Positions 34,742-43,523 of a stretch of 64,000 nucleotides of DNA are shown piece after piece; positions within the stretch are counted from its first letter, which is position 1; every line of letters starts with the position of its first letter. The DNA is from SCTD01 sp963781675 (GTDB taxonomy: Bacteria > Actinomycetota > Actinomycetes > Mycobacteriales > SCTD01), in contig CAWAGF010000001.1 in assembly GCA_963781675.1 (NCBI GenBank), positions 1,054,001 through 1,118,000 on the forward strand. The letters run 5' to 3'. The notes beneath the pieces were generated by a model. It saw nothing but the letters and a program-made list of their open reading frames with translations. It ran no database searches and had not been told where the DNA came from. The translations under genes and the position numbers were made by a program.

Positions 34742-35182
34742 TCAGTCGACGTCGACCATCACCTGGTCGTGCCGGGCGTAGAGCGCCGTCCACTCCTCCG
34801 GTGACAGCTCACGGCCGCTCGCCACGACCTCGGCCAGCTCGGCGAAGTAGTCCTCCCGCGGTGCACCGGGCGTGCTCATCATGAGCATGGAGGCCGGGGC
34901 GTCGGTGTCGTTGCGGAAGCCGTGCACGCCCTGCTCCGGCACCAGCAGGTGGTCACCCGGACCGGCCGTCACCCAGCCGCCGCCGTCGTACAGCGACACC
35001 TCGCCGGTCAGCACCGTGAAGCTCTCCGCGAAGCGGTGGTGCAGGTGCGGCCGGGCGCCGCGCGCGCGGGCGGCCAGGTCGATCCGGTAGAGGCTGTAGC
35101 GGCCGCCGGTGTCGGAGGCGGTGGCCAGCACCGTGTTGCTCAGGAGGCGCCGGCCGTCGGCGGCGCGCAGCAGCACGGTCAT
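34742..35182 (-). CDS. Cupin domain protein
   Basis: A 146-residue single-cupin protein. The cupin motif 1 is RPHLHHRFAESFTVLTGEV and motif 2 is GDHLLVPEQGVHGF. The His/Glu residues could bind a metal ion. It is the last gene of the nucleoside operon, and its ATG overlaps the stop of a 19-residue ORF (ATGA). A GTG at 35191 could give three more residues. The substrate is unknown. Confidence 0.82.
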   Translation of the reverse strand: MTVLLRAADGRRLLSNTVLATASDTGGRYSLYRIDLAARARGARPHLHHRFAESFTVLTGEVSLYDGGGWVTAGPGDHLLVPEQGVHGFRNDTDAPASMLMMSTPGAPREDYFAELAEVVASGRELSPEEWTALYARHDQVMVDVD

Positions 35183-35238
35183 GGCAGCCACGGCAGCAGG
35201 TCGAGCAGGTCGCTCCAGCGGGCGCGGGCGACGGTCAT
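35179..35238 (-). CDS. 19-residue mini-ORF coupled on both sides
   Basis: An ATG at 35238 overlaps the stop of adenosine deaminase (ATGA). The frame encodes MTVARARWSDLLDLLPWLP and its TGA overlaps the ATG of the cupin gene (ATGA). It could be a coupling device that lets ribosomes pass from one gene to the next, a micropeptide, or the trace of a frameshifted start. There is no further evidence of a product. Confidence 0.4.
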   Translation of the reverse strand: MTVARARWSDLLDLLPWLP

Positions 35239-36293
35239 GCCGAGAGCGCCGCGTACCCGGGCTTGAGGACGTCGTCGATGAGCGCGAGCCGCTCGTCGAA
35301 CGGCAGGAACGCGCTCTTCATGGCGTTCACGGTCAGCCAGCGCAGGTCGTCCCAGCCGTACCCGAACGCCCGGACCAGCGCGGCCATCTCCGACGAGAGG
35401 CTGACCCCGCTCATGAGGCGGTTGTCGGTGTTCACCGTGACGCGGAAGTGCAGCCGTCGCAGCAGGCCGATCGGGTGCTCGGCGATCGAGGGGGCGGCGC
35501 CGGTCTGCACGTTGCTCGACGGGCACATCTCCAGCGGGATGCGCTTGTCGCGGACGTACTGCGCCAGCCGCCCGAGCACCGGCTCGCCGTCGGAGCCGGT
35601 GGACACGTCGTCGACGATCCGCACGCCGTGGCCGAGCCGGTCGGCGTGGCACTCCTGCAGCGCCTCCCAGATGCTCGGCAGCCCGAAGCCCTCGCCGGCG
35701 TGGATCGTGAAGTGGCCGTTCTCGCGCTGCATGTGCTGGAAGGCGGCGAGGTGGCGCGACGGCGGGTAGCCCGCCTCCGCTCCCGCGATGTCGAAGCCGA
35801 CGACGCCCTCGTCGCGGTACTGCACGGCCAGCTCCGCGATCTCCAGCGACCGGGCGGCGTGCCGCATCGCGGTGAGCAGGGTCGTCACGCGGATCCCCGG
35901 TGGGCCCTGCCGGTAGCCCTCCTGGACCGCCTCGACGACCTCGGGGAGGGTCAGCCCCTGCTCGAGGTGCAGCTCGGGGGCGTAGCGCACCTCGGCGTAG
36001 ACGACGCCGTCGGCGGCCAGGTCCTCGGCGCACTCGCGCGCGACCCGCACCAGCGCCTCGCGGGTCTGCATGACGCCGACCGTGTGGCTGAACGTCGACA
36101 GGTACCGCGGCAGGTCGCCGGCGTTCGCGTTGTCGCGGAACCACTGGCCGAGCTCGCCGGCGTCGGTCGTCGGCAGCCCGGCGTAGCCCGTCTGCCCGGC
36201 CAGCTCGACGACCGTCTCAGGGCGCAGGCCGCCGTCGAGGTGGTCGTGCAGCAGCACCTTCGGCGCGCGGCGGATCTCCTCCAGGCTCGGCAT
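35235..36293 (-). CDS. add: Adenosine deaminase
   Basis: A 352-residue enzyme that deaminates adenosine and deoxyadenosine to inosine forms. Metal and catalytic residues are present: HDHLDGG (His16, His18), HAGEGFGLP, LGHGVRIVDD, CPSSNVQTG and TDNRLMSGV. The ATG at 36293 overlaps the stop of the cupin gene upstream (TGATG). It belongs to the BMP-ABC-cdd-deoA operon; inosine produced here could be split by the PNP encoded at 29205. Confidence 0.94.
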   Translation of the reverse strand: MPSLEEIRRAPKVLLHDHLDGGLRPETVVELAGQTGYAGLPTTDAGELGQWFRDNANAGDLPRYLSTFSHTVGVMQTREALVRVARECAEDLAADGVVYAEVRYAPELHLEQGLTLPEVVEAVQEGYRQGPPGIRVTTLLTAMRHAARSLEIAELAVQYRDEGVVGFDIAGAEAGYPPSRHLAAFQHMQRENGHFTIHAGEGFGLPSIWEALQECHADRLGHGVRIVDDVSTGSDGEPVLGRLAQYVRDKRIPLEMCPSSNVQTGAAPSIAEHPIGLLRRLHFRVTVNTDNRLMSGVSLSSEMAALVRAFGYGWDDLRWLTVNAMKSAFLPFDERLALIDDVLKPGYAALSA

Positions 36294-36643
36294 CAGTCCT
36301 CCCGGTGCACCGTGTCGGGCGCGAAGGCCGGCACGCACACCGCGACGTACTCCGCCCCGTCCGGCGTCGTGTAGCGGACCCGCTCGCCGGCGCGGGTCAG
36401 GACCGACTGCCCGGCGCGGACGACCAGGACGCCGTCGTCGTGCTCGACGTGCACGGCGCCCGAGAGGACGAGGGTCACCTCGTCGAACTCCGGCTTCTGC
36501 GCCGGCTCCTCCCAGCCCGCCGGCGAGCGCATGTGCGCGACCGAGAAGCCCTCGGTCGACGTCGACGCCCGGCCGACGTGCTCGTCGATGAGCTTGCCCC
36601 CGGGCACGGGCACCCGGACCGGGGTCTCCACCAGCTGCGGCAC
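36293..36643 (-). CDS. Small cupin protein
   Basis: A 116-residue cupin. It contains EVTLVLSGAVHVEHDDG and RAGQSVLTRAGERVRY. The metal-binding His are mostly missing from motif 1, so it may be structural or bind a ligand without metal. The GTG start at 36643 lies four bases after the thymidine phosphorylase stop and its own stop overlaps the add start. Its role in nucleoside use is unknown. Confidence 0.78.
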   Translation of the reverse strand: MPQLVETPVRVPVPGGKLIDEHVGRASTSTEGFSVAHMRSPAGWEEPAQKPEFDEVTLVLSGAVHVEHDDGVLVVRAGQSVLTRAGERVRYTTPDGAEYVAVCVPAFAPDTVHRED

Positions 36644-36647
36644 GTGT

Positions 36648-37907
36648 CTAGCCCACCTTCTCCAGCACCAGCGGCGCGGTCGCCACCGGCTCGTCCGTGA
36701 TGTCGTACGCGCCGGCGAGTGCGGCGCGTCCCTCCTGCAGCCGCGCGGGCGTCGCTGCGTGCAGCACCGCCAGCGGCTGCCCCTGCTCGACGCGCTCGCC
36801 CAGGGCGGCCTGCAGCACGACGCCGGCCGCCGGGTCGACGTCGTCCTCCTTGCGGGCGCGGCCGGCGCCGAGCCGCCAGGCGGCGGTGCCGACGGCCAGC
36901 GCGTCGACGCGGCCGACCCAGCCGTCCCGCGCGGCCGGCACGACCTCGGTGTGCGGGGCGGTCGGCAGCGGCGCGTCGGGGTCGCCGCCCTGCGCGCGCA
37001 CCATCTGCTCCCAGACCGCGAGGGCCCGTCCGTCGGCCAGCGCCGGCGCCGGGTCCTCGTGCACGCCGCCGAGCGCGAGCATCTCGCGCGCGACGGCGAG
37101 GCAGACCTCGCGCAGGTCCGCCGGGCCGCTGCCGCGCAGCACCTCGACCGCCTCGGCGACCTCCAGCGCGTTGCCGATGCCGCGGCCGAGCGGCGCCTCC
37201 ATCGACGTCAGCAGGCAGACCGTGCGCACACCGGCGTCCGCGCCGAGCCGCACCATCGTCTGCGCCAGCGTGCGCGCGGTGTCCACGTCCTTCATGAACG
37301 CCCCGGCGCCGACCTTCACGTCGAGCAGCACCGCGTCGGCGCCGCCCGCGATCTTCTTGCTCATGATGCTGCTGGCGATGAGCGGGACCGACTCGACGGT
37401 CGCGGTCACGTCGCGCAGCGCGTAGAGCGACTTGTCCGCGGGCGCGAGGTCCTCGCCCGCTCCGCCGATGACGGCGCCCACCTCGCGCAGCTGGGCGAGG
37501 AACTGCGCGCGGCTCAGGCTGCCGCTCCACCCCGGGATGCTCTCCAGCTTGTCGAGCGTCCCGCCGGTGTGCCCGAGGCCGCGGCCGGACAGCTTCGGCA
37601 CCGCGACGCCGAGCGCCGCGACGAGCGGCGCCACGACCAGCGAGACCTTGTCGCCGACGCCGCCGCTGGAGTGCTTGTCGACGACCGGCCGGCCGGTGCT
37701 CGACAGGTCCATCCGCTCGCCGCTCGCGACCATCGCTCCCGTCCAGGACGACAGCTCGGCCGGTGTCATCCCGCGGAAGAAGACGGCCATGAGCAGGGCG
37801 CTCATCTGCTCGTGCGCCACGTCGCCCCGGACGTAGGCCGCCATCAGCCAGGCGATCTGGTCGCCCGACAGCTCGCCGCCGTCGCGCTTGACCCGGATGA
37901 GGTCCAC
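36648..37907 (-). CDS. deoA: Thymidine/pyrimidine-nucleoside phosphorylase
   Basis: A 419-residue enzyme. It splits thymidine or uridine with phosphate into base and (deoxy)ribose-1-phosphate. The signature is KLSGRGLGHTGGTLDKLES, with DKHSSGGVGDKVSL for phosphate binding and KVGAGAFMKD downstream. The chosen GTG (VDLIRVKRDGG) lies five bases after the cdd stop, which is the normal N-terminus. It works with the cytidine deaminase beside it: cytidine to uridine, then uridine to uracil. Confidence 0.92.
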   Translation of the reverse strand: MDLIRVKRDGGELSGDQIAWLMAAYVRGDVAHEQMSALLMAVFFRGMTPAELSSWTGAMVASGERMDLSSTGRPVVDKHSSGGVGDKVSLVVAPLVAALGVAVPKLSGRGLGHTGGTLDKLESIPGWSGSLSRAQFLAQLREVGAVIGGAGEDLAPADKSLYALRDVTATVESVPLIASSIMSKKIAGGADAVLLDVKVGAGAFMKDVDTARTLAQTMVRLGADAGVRTVCLLTSMEAPLGRGIGNALEVAEAVEVLRGSGPADLREVCLAVAREMLALGGVHEDPAPALADGRALAVWEQMVRAQGGDPDAPLPTAPHTEVVPAARDGWVGRVDALAVGTAAWRLGAGRARKEDDVDPAAGVVLQAALGERVEQGQPLAVLHAATPARLQEGRAALAGAYDITDEPVATAPLVLEKVG

Positions 37908-37912
37908 CGTGT

Positions 37913-38302
37913 TCAGGGCAGGTCCCTCGCCCCGAACGCGTCCGGGAGAACCCGAGCCATCGGCTCCGGCCCGCGGGGGGTGTCCACGAGCAGCTCGGGG
38001 CCGCCCTGCTCCCACAGCAGCTGGCGGCAGCGCCCGCACGGCATCAGCAGCTCGCCCTCGCCGGACCGGCACGCCATCGCGACGAGCCGCCCGCCGCCGG
38101 TCGCGTGCAGCAGCGAGACCAGCCCGCACTCCGCGCACAGGCCGAGGCCGTACGACGCGTTCTCCACGTTGCACGCCTGCAGCAGCCGGCCGTCGTCGAC
38201 GACGGCGGCGACCCCGACGTGCAGGCGGGAGTACGGGGCGTACGCGCGCGCCGCGGCCTCCACCGCCTTGCTGCGCAGGTCGTCCCAGTCGATCGCGCTC
38301 AA
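37913..38302 (-). CDS. cdd: Cytidine deaminase
   Basis: A 129-residue homotetrameric-type enzyme that turns cytidine and deoxycytidine into uridine forms. Zinc ligands Cys56, Cys89 and Cys92 and catalytic Glu58 are seen in GLGLCAECG and MPCGRCRQ. The start is TTG at 38302, which overlaps the permease stop (TTGA). That is less usual but supported by homologue length. It is central in the nucleoside operon. Confidence 0.93.
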   Translation of the reverse strand: MSAIDWDDLRSKAVEAAARAYAPYSRLHVGVAAVVDDGRLLQACNVENASYGLGLCAECGLVSLLHATGGGRLVAMACRSGEGELLMPCGRCRQLLWEQGGPELLVDTPRGPEPMARVLPDAFGARDLP

Positions 38303-39564
38303 GACTGCTGCCCTCTCCGGTAGGGCACGCCGTCGGCGGCGGGCGGTCGCAGCCGCTGCGACGCGACCGCGAGCACGAGCAGCGTGACCAGGTGCGGGGT
38401 GAAGCCGACCAGCTGCGAGGGCACCTCGTCGACGGTGGCGTACCAGAGGAAGAACGCGCCGGCGAGGAGCAACGACGCGAGGGTCAGCGGGATGCGGCGG
38501 GCCAGCGCCTGCCGCACCGCGACCACGACGAGGATCAGCGCGACCAGCAGCAGCAGGGCGCGCACCGCGGAGCCGGCGCGCAGCTGCACCGCGTCGGCGT
38601 AGCCGAACAGCCCGGCACCCGCCGCCAGCCCGCCCGGCCGCCAGTTGCCGAAGATGACGGCGGCCAGGCCGATGAAGCCGCGGCCGGCGGTCTGCCCCTC
38701 GCGGTAGATGGAGCCGATGACCAGCGACGCGCCGCCGAGGCCGGCCAGCGCGCCGGAGACGACGACCGCGGCGTACTTCATCCGGTAGACGGCGACGCCC
38801 AGCGAGTCGGCGGCCACGGGGTTCTCGCCGACCGAGCGCAGGCGCAGGCCGAAGGCGGTGCGCCACAGGACGAAGAACGAGAGCGGGACGAGCAGCACGG
38901 CGAGCAGCGTGATGAGCGAGACGTTCGCGGTGAGCCCGCGCAGGATGCCGGCGGCGTCGGAGAGCAGGAACCAGTGCTTCCCCTCGAGGTCGCCGAGCAG
39001 GTCCGGCCCGCTCGACAGCACGGGCAGGCTCACGTCCGGCAGCCCCCTGGTCGTCGGCGACTGCGTCTGGCCGGAGCCGAGCGGGGCGTCGTCCCCGCCG
39101 TAGGCGAGCGAGGACAGGTAGCGCGCGATGCCGGCGCCGAGCAGGTTGATGGCGACGCCGGAGACGACGTGGTCGACGCCGAAGGTGACCGTGGCGACGG
39201 CGTGCAGCAGGCCGCCCAGCGCGCCGGCGACGACGGCCGCGACGACGCCGACCCACGGCCCGTAGAAGAAGCCGGCCCACGCGCCGAACCACGTCCCGAG
39301 GATGAGCATCCCCTCGAGGCCGATGTTGACGATGCCGGCCCGCTCGGCCCACAGTCCGCCGAGCCCGGCCAGTCCGATGGGGACGGCCAGGCGCAGCGCG
39401 GCCCCGAAGGTGCCGCTGCTCGTGACGTCCTCGGCGCCGCTCACGACCCGCACGACGGACAGCAGCACGAGCAGACCGGCCAGGCCCAGCACGAGGGTGC
39501 GCGGGCGCACGCCGGTGCGCTTCTTGTCGGTGTTCGAGACGGGGGACTCGAGGGCGGTGCTCAC
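38299..39564 (-). CDS. ABC transporter permease for nucleosides (BmpC/YufQ type)
   Basis: A 421-residue permease, with about ten membrane helices. Family blocks: RAGIVNIGLEGMLILG, ATVTFGVDHVVSG and GLRLRSVGENPVAADSLGV. It would form the channel with the permease encoded next door for a BMP-type nucleoside importer. The GTG overlaps the stop of that permease gene (GTGA), and the cdd start overlaps its own stop. Confidence 0.9.
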   Translation of the reverse strand: MSTALESPVSNTDKKRTGVRPRTLVLGLAGLLVLLSVVRVVSGAEDVTSSGTFGAALRLAVPIGLAGLGGLWAERAGIVNIGLEGMLILGTWFGAWAGFFYGPWVGVVAAVVAGALGGLLHAVATVTFGVDHVVSGVAINLLGAGIARYLSSLAYGGDDAPLGSGQTQSPTTRGLPDVSLPVLSSGPDLLGDLEGKHWFLLSDAAGILRGLTANVSLITLLAVLLVPLSFFVLWRTAFGLRLRSVGENPVAADSLGVAVYRMKYAAVVVSGALAGLGGASLVIGSIYREGQTAGRGFIGLAAVIFGNWRPGGLAAGAGLFGYADAVQLRAGSAVRALLLLVALILVVVAVRQALARRIPLTLASLLLAGAFFLWYATVDEVPSQLVGFTPHLVTLLVLAVASQRLRPPAADGVPYRRGQQS

Positions 39565-40727
39565 GCGTCGGTCTCCACGGCACGCCGGACCGCGCGCTCG
39601 GCCTGGGCGACGCCGGCGCGGCGGACCGCCTCGTACGCCACGACGACGGACAGCACGATCGAGCCCTGCATGATCACGTAGATCTCCGTCGGGACGTCGA
39701 TGCGCTGCAGCGTCGCCGAGGAGCGCTCGAGGAAGGCGAACAGCAGGGCGGCGAAGGCGATCCCGACGGGGGAGCCGCGGCCGAGCAGCGCGACGCCGAT
39801 GCCGGTGAAGCCGAGGCCGGTCTGGAAGTCCAGGCCGTAGGAGTAGCTCTGCCCGAGCAGCTGCGGCAGGCCGACCAGGCCGGCGACGGCGCCGGACAGC
39901 AGCATCGTCACGATCGTCATCCGCTTGGCGTCCACGCCGCTCGCGACGGCCGCGGACGGGTTGAGCCCGGTGGCGCGGAGCTCGAAGCCGAAGCGGCTGC
40001 GGCTGACGACCAGCGCGTAGAGCACGCCGACCACGACCGCGACGACGAGGAAGCCGTTGAGGCGGGTGCCCTGCGGCGGGTCGATGCCGATCGCGAGCAG
40101 CAGGCCGTCCAGGTCGGGCAGCCGGGCGCTCTCCGGGAGCAGCGGCGTGCGGCTGTTGTTGCTGCCCTCCACGCGCTCCTGCAGGTAGGTGCTCAGCAGG
40201 TAGGCCGCGATGCCGCCGGCGATGACGTTCAGCATGATCGTCGAGATGACCTCGCTGACGCCGCGGGAGGTCTTCAGGACGCCGGCCACGCCGGACCACA
40301 GCGCACCGACCGCCATCGCGACGACCACGACGAAGGCGAGGTGCAGCGGGCCGGGCAGCGTGACCGCGGCACCCGCGGCGGCGGCGAGCAGGCCGGCCAG
40401 CTGGTACTGGCCCTGCACCCCGATGTTGAACAGCCCCATGCGGAAGCCGAGCGCGACGGCCAGCGCCGAGAGGTAGAGCGGCACGGCGTTGTTCACCGTG
40501 ATGAGCAGCGAGCGCAGCGTCGTGCCCTCGGTGAGCATCCGCGCGTAGACGGTGAAGGGGTTGCTCCCGCTGGCCAGCAGGGCGAGGGAGGAGACGGCGA
40601 TCGCCACCAGCGCCGCGAGCAGGGGAGCGGCGACCGCGAGCAGCAGCCGGCGCGGGTCGAACCGGGGCGCGCGGGGGGCGGGCGCCGGCGGCACCGGCTC
40701 CGTGCGCTCGTCCGCGAGCAGGCTCAC
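39561..40727 (-). CDS. ABC transporter permease for nucleosides (BmpB/YufP type)
   Basis: A 388-residue permease. Family blocks: FRMGLFNIGVQGQYQLAG, SRGVSEVISTIMLNVIA and RATGLNPSAAVASGVDAKRM. Gene order (lipoprotein, double ATPase, two permeases) is the standard BMP nucleoside importer set. The GTG overlaps the ATPase stop. It is intact, unlike the genes just upstream. Confidence 0.9.
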   Translation of the reverse strand: MSLLADERTEPVPPAPAPRAPRFDPRRLLLAVAAPLLAALVAIAVSSLALLASGSNPFTVYARMLTEGTTLRSLLITVNNAVPLYLSALAVALGFRMGLFNIGVQGQYQLAGLLAAAAGAAVTLPGPLHLAFVVVVAMAVGALWSGVAGVLKTSRGVSEVISTIMLNVIAGGIAAYLLSTYLQERVEGSNNSRTPLLPESARLPDLDGLLLAIGIDPPQGTRLNGFLVVAVVVGVLYALVVSRSRFGFELRATGLNPSAAVASGVDAKRMTIVTMLLSGAVAGLVGLPQLLGQSYSYGLDFQTGLGFTGIGVALLGRGSPVGIAFAALLFAFLERSSATLQRIDVPTEIYVIMQGSIVLSVVVAYEAVRRAGVAQAERAVRRAVETDA

Positions 40728-42275
40728 GCCGCGCCCTCGCCGGAGTCCGCGCCCGTCATCGCGCTGCCGAGCGACTCGGGCGTCGTCGTCGCGACGGGTC
40801 GAGCGTCGCGACCAGCCGGCCGCGCAGCATGACGACCAGGGTGTCGGACAGCCCGATCAGCTCCTCGAGGTCGGCGGAGACGAGCAGCACCGCGAGCCCG
40901 TCGCGGCGGGCGGCGCGGACGTGGTCCCACACGGCGGCCTGCGCGCCGACGTCGACGCCGCGGGTCGGGTGCGAGGCGACGAGCAGCGACGGGCCGTCGC
41001 TCATCTCGCGGCCGATGACCAGCTTCTGCTGGTTGCCGCCGGACAGCGCGAACGCCGGGACGTCGATGCCGGGCGTCTTCACGCCGTACTCGCGCACGAT
41101 CCGCTCGGTGTCGGCGCGGGCGGCCCGGCGGTCGATCCACGGGCCCCTGGCGTTGAGGCTTGCGGCGCTGGTGGCCCAGGACGCGGTTCTCCCAGAGGGG
41201 CGCGGGCAGCAGCAGTCCCTGCCGGTGCCGGTCCTCCGGGACGTAGCCGATGCCGCTCTCGCGCCGCTCGCGGGTGGACAGCCCGGCGAGGTCGCGGTCG
41301 CCGAGCCGGACGACGCCCGGTGGCGGCGCGCAGGCCGAGCAGCGCCTCGACGAGCTCGACCTGGCCGTTGCCCTCGACGCCCGCGATGCCGACGACCTCG
41401 CCGCGGCGGACCTGCAGCGAGACGTCCTCGACGACCGCGCGGCCGGCCGGGTTGCGCACGGTGAGGTCGCTGCACGTCGAGCTCGACGACGTCGGTGACG
41501 GTCGACTCGCGGGTCTCGGGCGTCGGCAGCGCGCTGCCGACCATCAGCTCGGCGAGCTGGCGCGGGCGTGACGTCGCGCGGCGACACCGTCGTCACGGTC
41601 GTGCCCTGGCGCAGGACGGTCACGGCGTCGGCGACGCGCAGGACCTCGTCGAGCTTGTGGCTGATGAAGATGCACGGCGACGCCCTCGGCGCGCAGGCCC
41701 GCGAGCGAGGCGAACAGCTCGTCGACCTCCTGCGGCACGAGCACCGCGGTCGGCTCGTCGAGGATCAGCACCCGGGCGCCGCGGTAGAGCACCTTGAGGA
41801 TCTCGACCCGCTGGCGGTCGCCGACGCCGAGGTCCTCGACGAGCGCGTCGGGGTCGACGCCGAGGCCGTACCGGCCGGACAGGTCGAGGATGCGTGCGCG
41901 GGCCGCGCCGACGTCCAGGCGCCCGCGGCGCTTCGGCTCCGCGCCGAGCACGACGTTCTCGAGGACGGTCAGGTTGTCGGCGAGCATGAAGTGCTGGTGC
42001 ACCATGCCGATCCCGGCCGCGATGGCGTCGCCGGGGTTGCCGAAGCGGACGGGACTCCCGTCGACCTCGATGGTGCCCTCGTCGGGGCGCTGCATCCCGT
42101 AGAGGATCTTCATCAGCGTCGACTTGCCGGCGCCGTTCTCGCCGACGACGGCGTGCACCTCGCCGGCCCGGACCGCGAGGTGGACGTCGCGGTTGGCGAC
42201 GACGCCGGGGAAGCGCTTGGTGATGCCCTCGAGCCGGACGACGGGCTGCTGCGCGGTGACAGCGTCGTCGGTCAT
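40724..42275 (-). CDS. Double-domain ABC ATPase of the nucleoside importer, about six apparent frameshifts
   Basis: The ATP-binding subunit (YufO/BmpA-operon type) with two ATPase domains. The first reads intact from ATG 42275: VVGENGAGKSTLMKILYG (Walker A), a BMP-type degenerate signature (VGDRQRVEILK), and LILDEPTAVL (Walker B). The second includes GIAGVEGNGQVELVEALLG and FALSGGNQQKLVIGREMSD. The frame changes near 41682, 41566, 41477, 41317, 41160 and 40800. All but the last are explained by one extra base each. Because both neighbouring permeases are intact and coupled, I read these as sequence errors. Expected length is about 515 residues. Confidence 0.8.
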
Positions 42276-42346
42276 GGGCGCCTTCCGGTCGGTGAGGTGG
42301 TGGCGCCCCGGCGGCGGCCCTGCGCGGGCGCCGCCGGGCGGACGGG

Positions 42347-43417
42347 CTACGGCGTGGTCGGGACCTTGATCTCGCCGGCGATGATCTTCTTCTTGAGGTC
42401 CTCGAGCTGCGTCGCGACGTCGTCGACGAAGCCGCCGGACGTCGGCGTAGCCGACGCCGTCGGTCGACAGGTCGAAGACGTTCTCCGCCGGGATCTGCTC
42501 GTCGTTCAGGAACTTCTTCAGCGTCTCGTACACCGCGACGTCGACGCGCTTGAGCATCGAGGTCAGGATGACCGGCTGCAGGGTCGGGTCGCCGACCGAC
42601 TCGTACTGGTCGGAGTCGACGCCGATGGCCTAGCTTCTTCTTCGCGAGCGCGGACTGGAAGACGCCGATTCCCGAGCCGCCGGCAGCGGCGTAGATGACG
42701 TCCGCGCCGGCGTCGTACATGCCGTTCGCGGTCTCCTTGCCCTTGTCCGGGGAGCCGAAGCCGGAGAAGTCCGGCGGCTGGGAGAGGTACTTGACCTGCG
42801 TCTTGATGTCCGGCTTGACCTGCTTGGCGCCGGCCGCGAAGCCCGCCTCGAACTTCTTCAGCAGCGGGGTCTCGACGCCGCCGATGTAGCCGACGGTTGC
42901 CGGTCGTGCTCTTCAGCGCGGCGGCCGCGCCGACGAGGAAGGAGCCCTGCTCCTCGGCGAACAGCAGCGCCTTGACGTTGTCGGCCTTGACCGAGGCGTC
43001 GTCGACGATGAAGAAGGTCGTGTCGGGGAAGTCGGTGGCGACGGTCGCGAGCGACTCGGCGTAGGCGAAGCCGACGGCGATGACCGGGTTGAAGCCGTCC
43101 TCGGCCAGCTGGCGCAGGTTGTCGCCGCGGTCGCTGCCGGAGGCGTTGGGGCTGAGCTCCTCGCTCTCGAACGCCGAACTCCGCCTTGGCCTTGTCCAGG
43201 CCCGCGGTGGCGGAGTCGTTGAAGGACTTGTCGCCGCGGCCGCCGACGTCGTAGGCCAGGCCGACCTTGAGCGTCGGACTCGGCGGCGGTGGAGGTGGTC
43301 GGCTCAGCGGTCGTCGCGACCCGGTGTCCGAGTCGTTGGAGCCGCAGGCCAGCAGGCCAGGCTGGCGACGGTGAGCGCGGCGGCGAGGCGCAGGCGGCCG
43401 TTCGCAGTTCGGCGCAA
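42347..43417 (-). CDS. BMP family nucleoside-binding lipoprotein, about seven apparent frameshifts
   Basis: The substrate-binding lipoprotein of the importer. After a likely TTG start (43417) the N-terminus LRRTANGRLRLAAALTVASLA leads to a lipobox ending LLACG, then Ser/Thr linker residues and the periplasmic fold: YDVGGRGDKSFNDSATAGLD, AVGFAYAESLATVA, DVIYAAAGGSG and LSTDGVGYADSGGF. The frame changes near 43350, 43320, 43278, 43178, 42897, 42637 and 42448. The protein is otherwise complete to KVPTTP. It would bind nucleosides outside the membrane. The promoter of the whole operon must lie in the 100 bases before it; I see no clear motif there. Confidence 0.8.
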
Positions 43418-43523
43418 GGGGTTCTCCAGAGGTCTGAGGGGTGGGGCGGTCGACCGACGCTAGTGGCCGATGCGGGCCGCCCGGGGTCGTACGGCGCTAT
43501 GTCCGGGTCACGACTTCGCCTCG

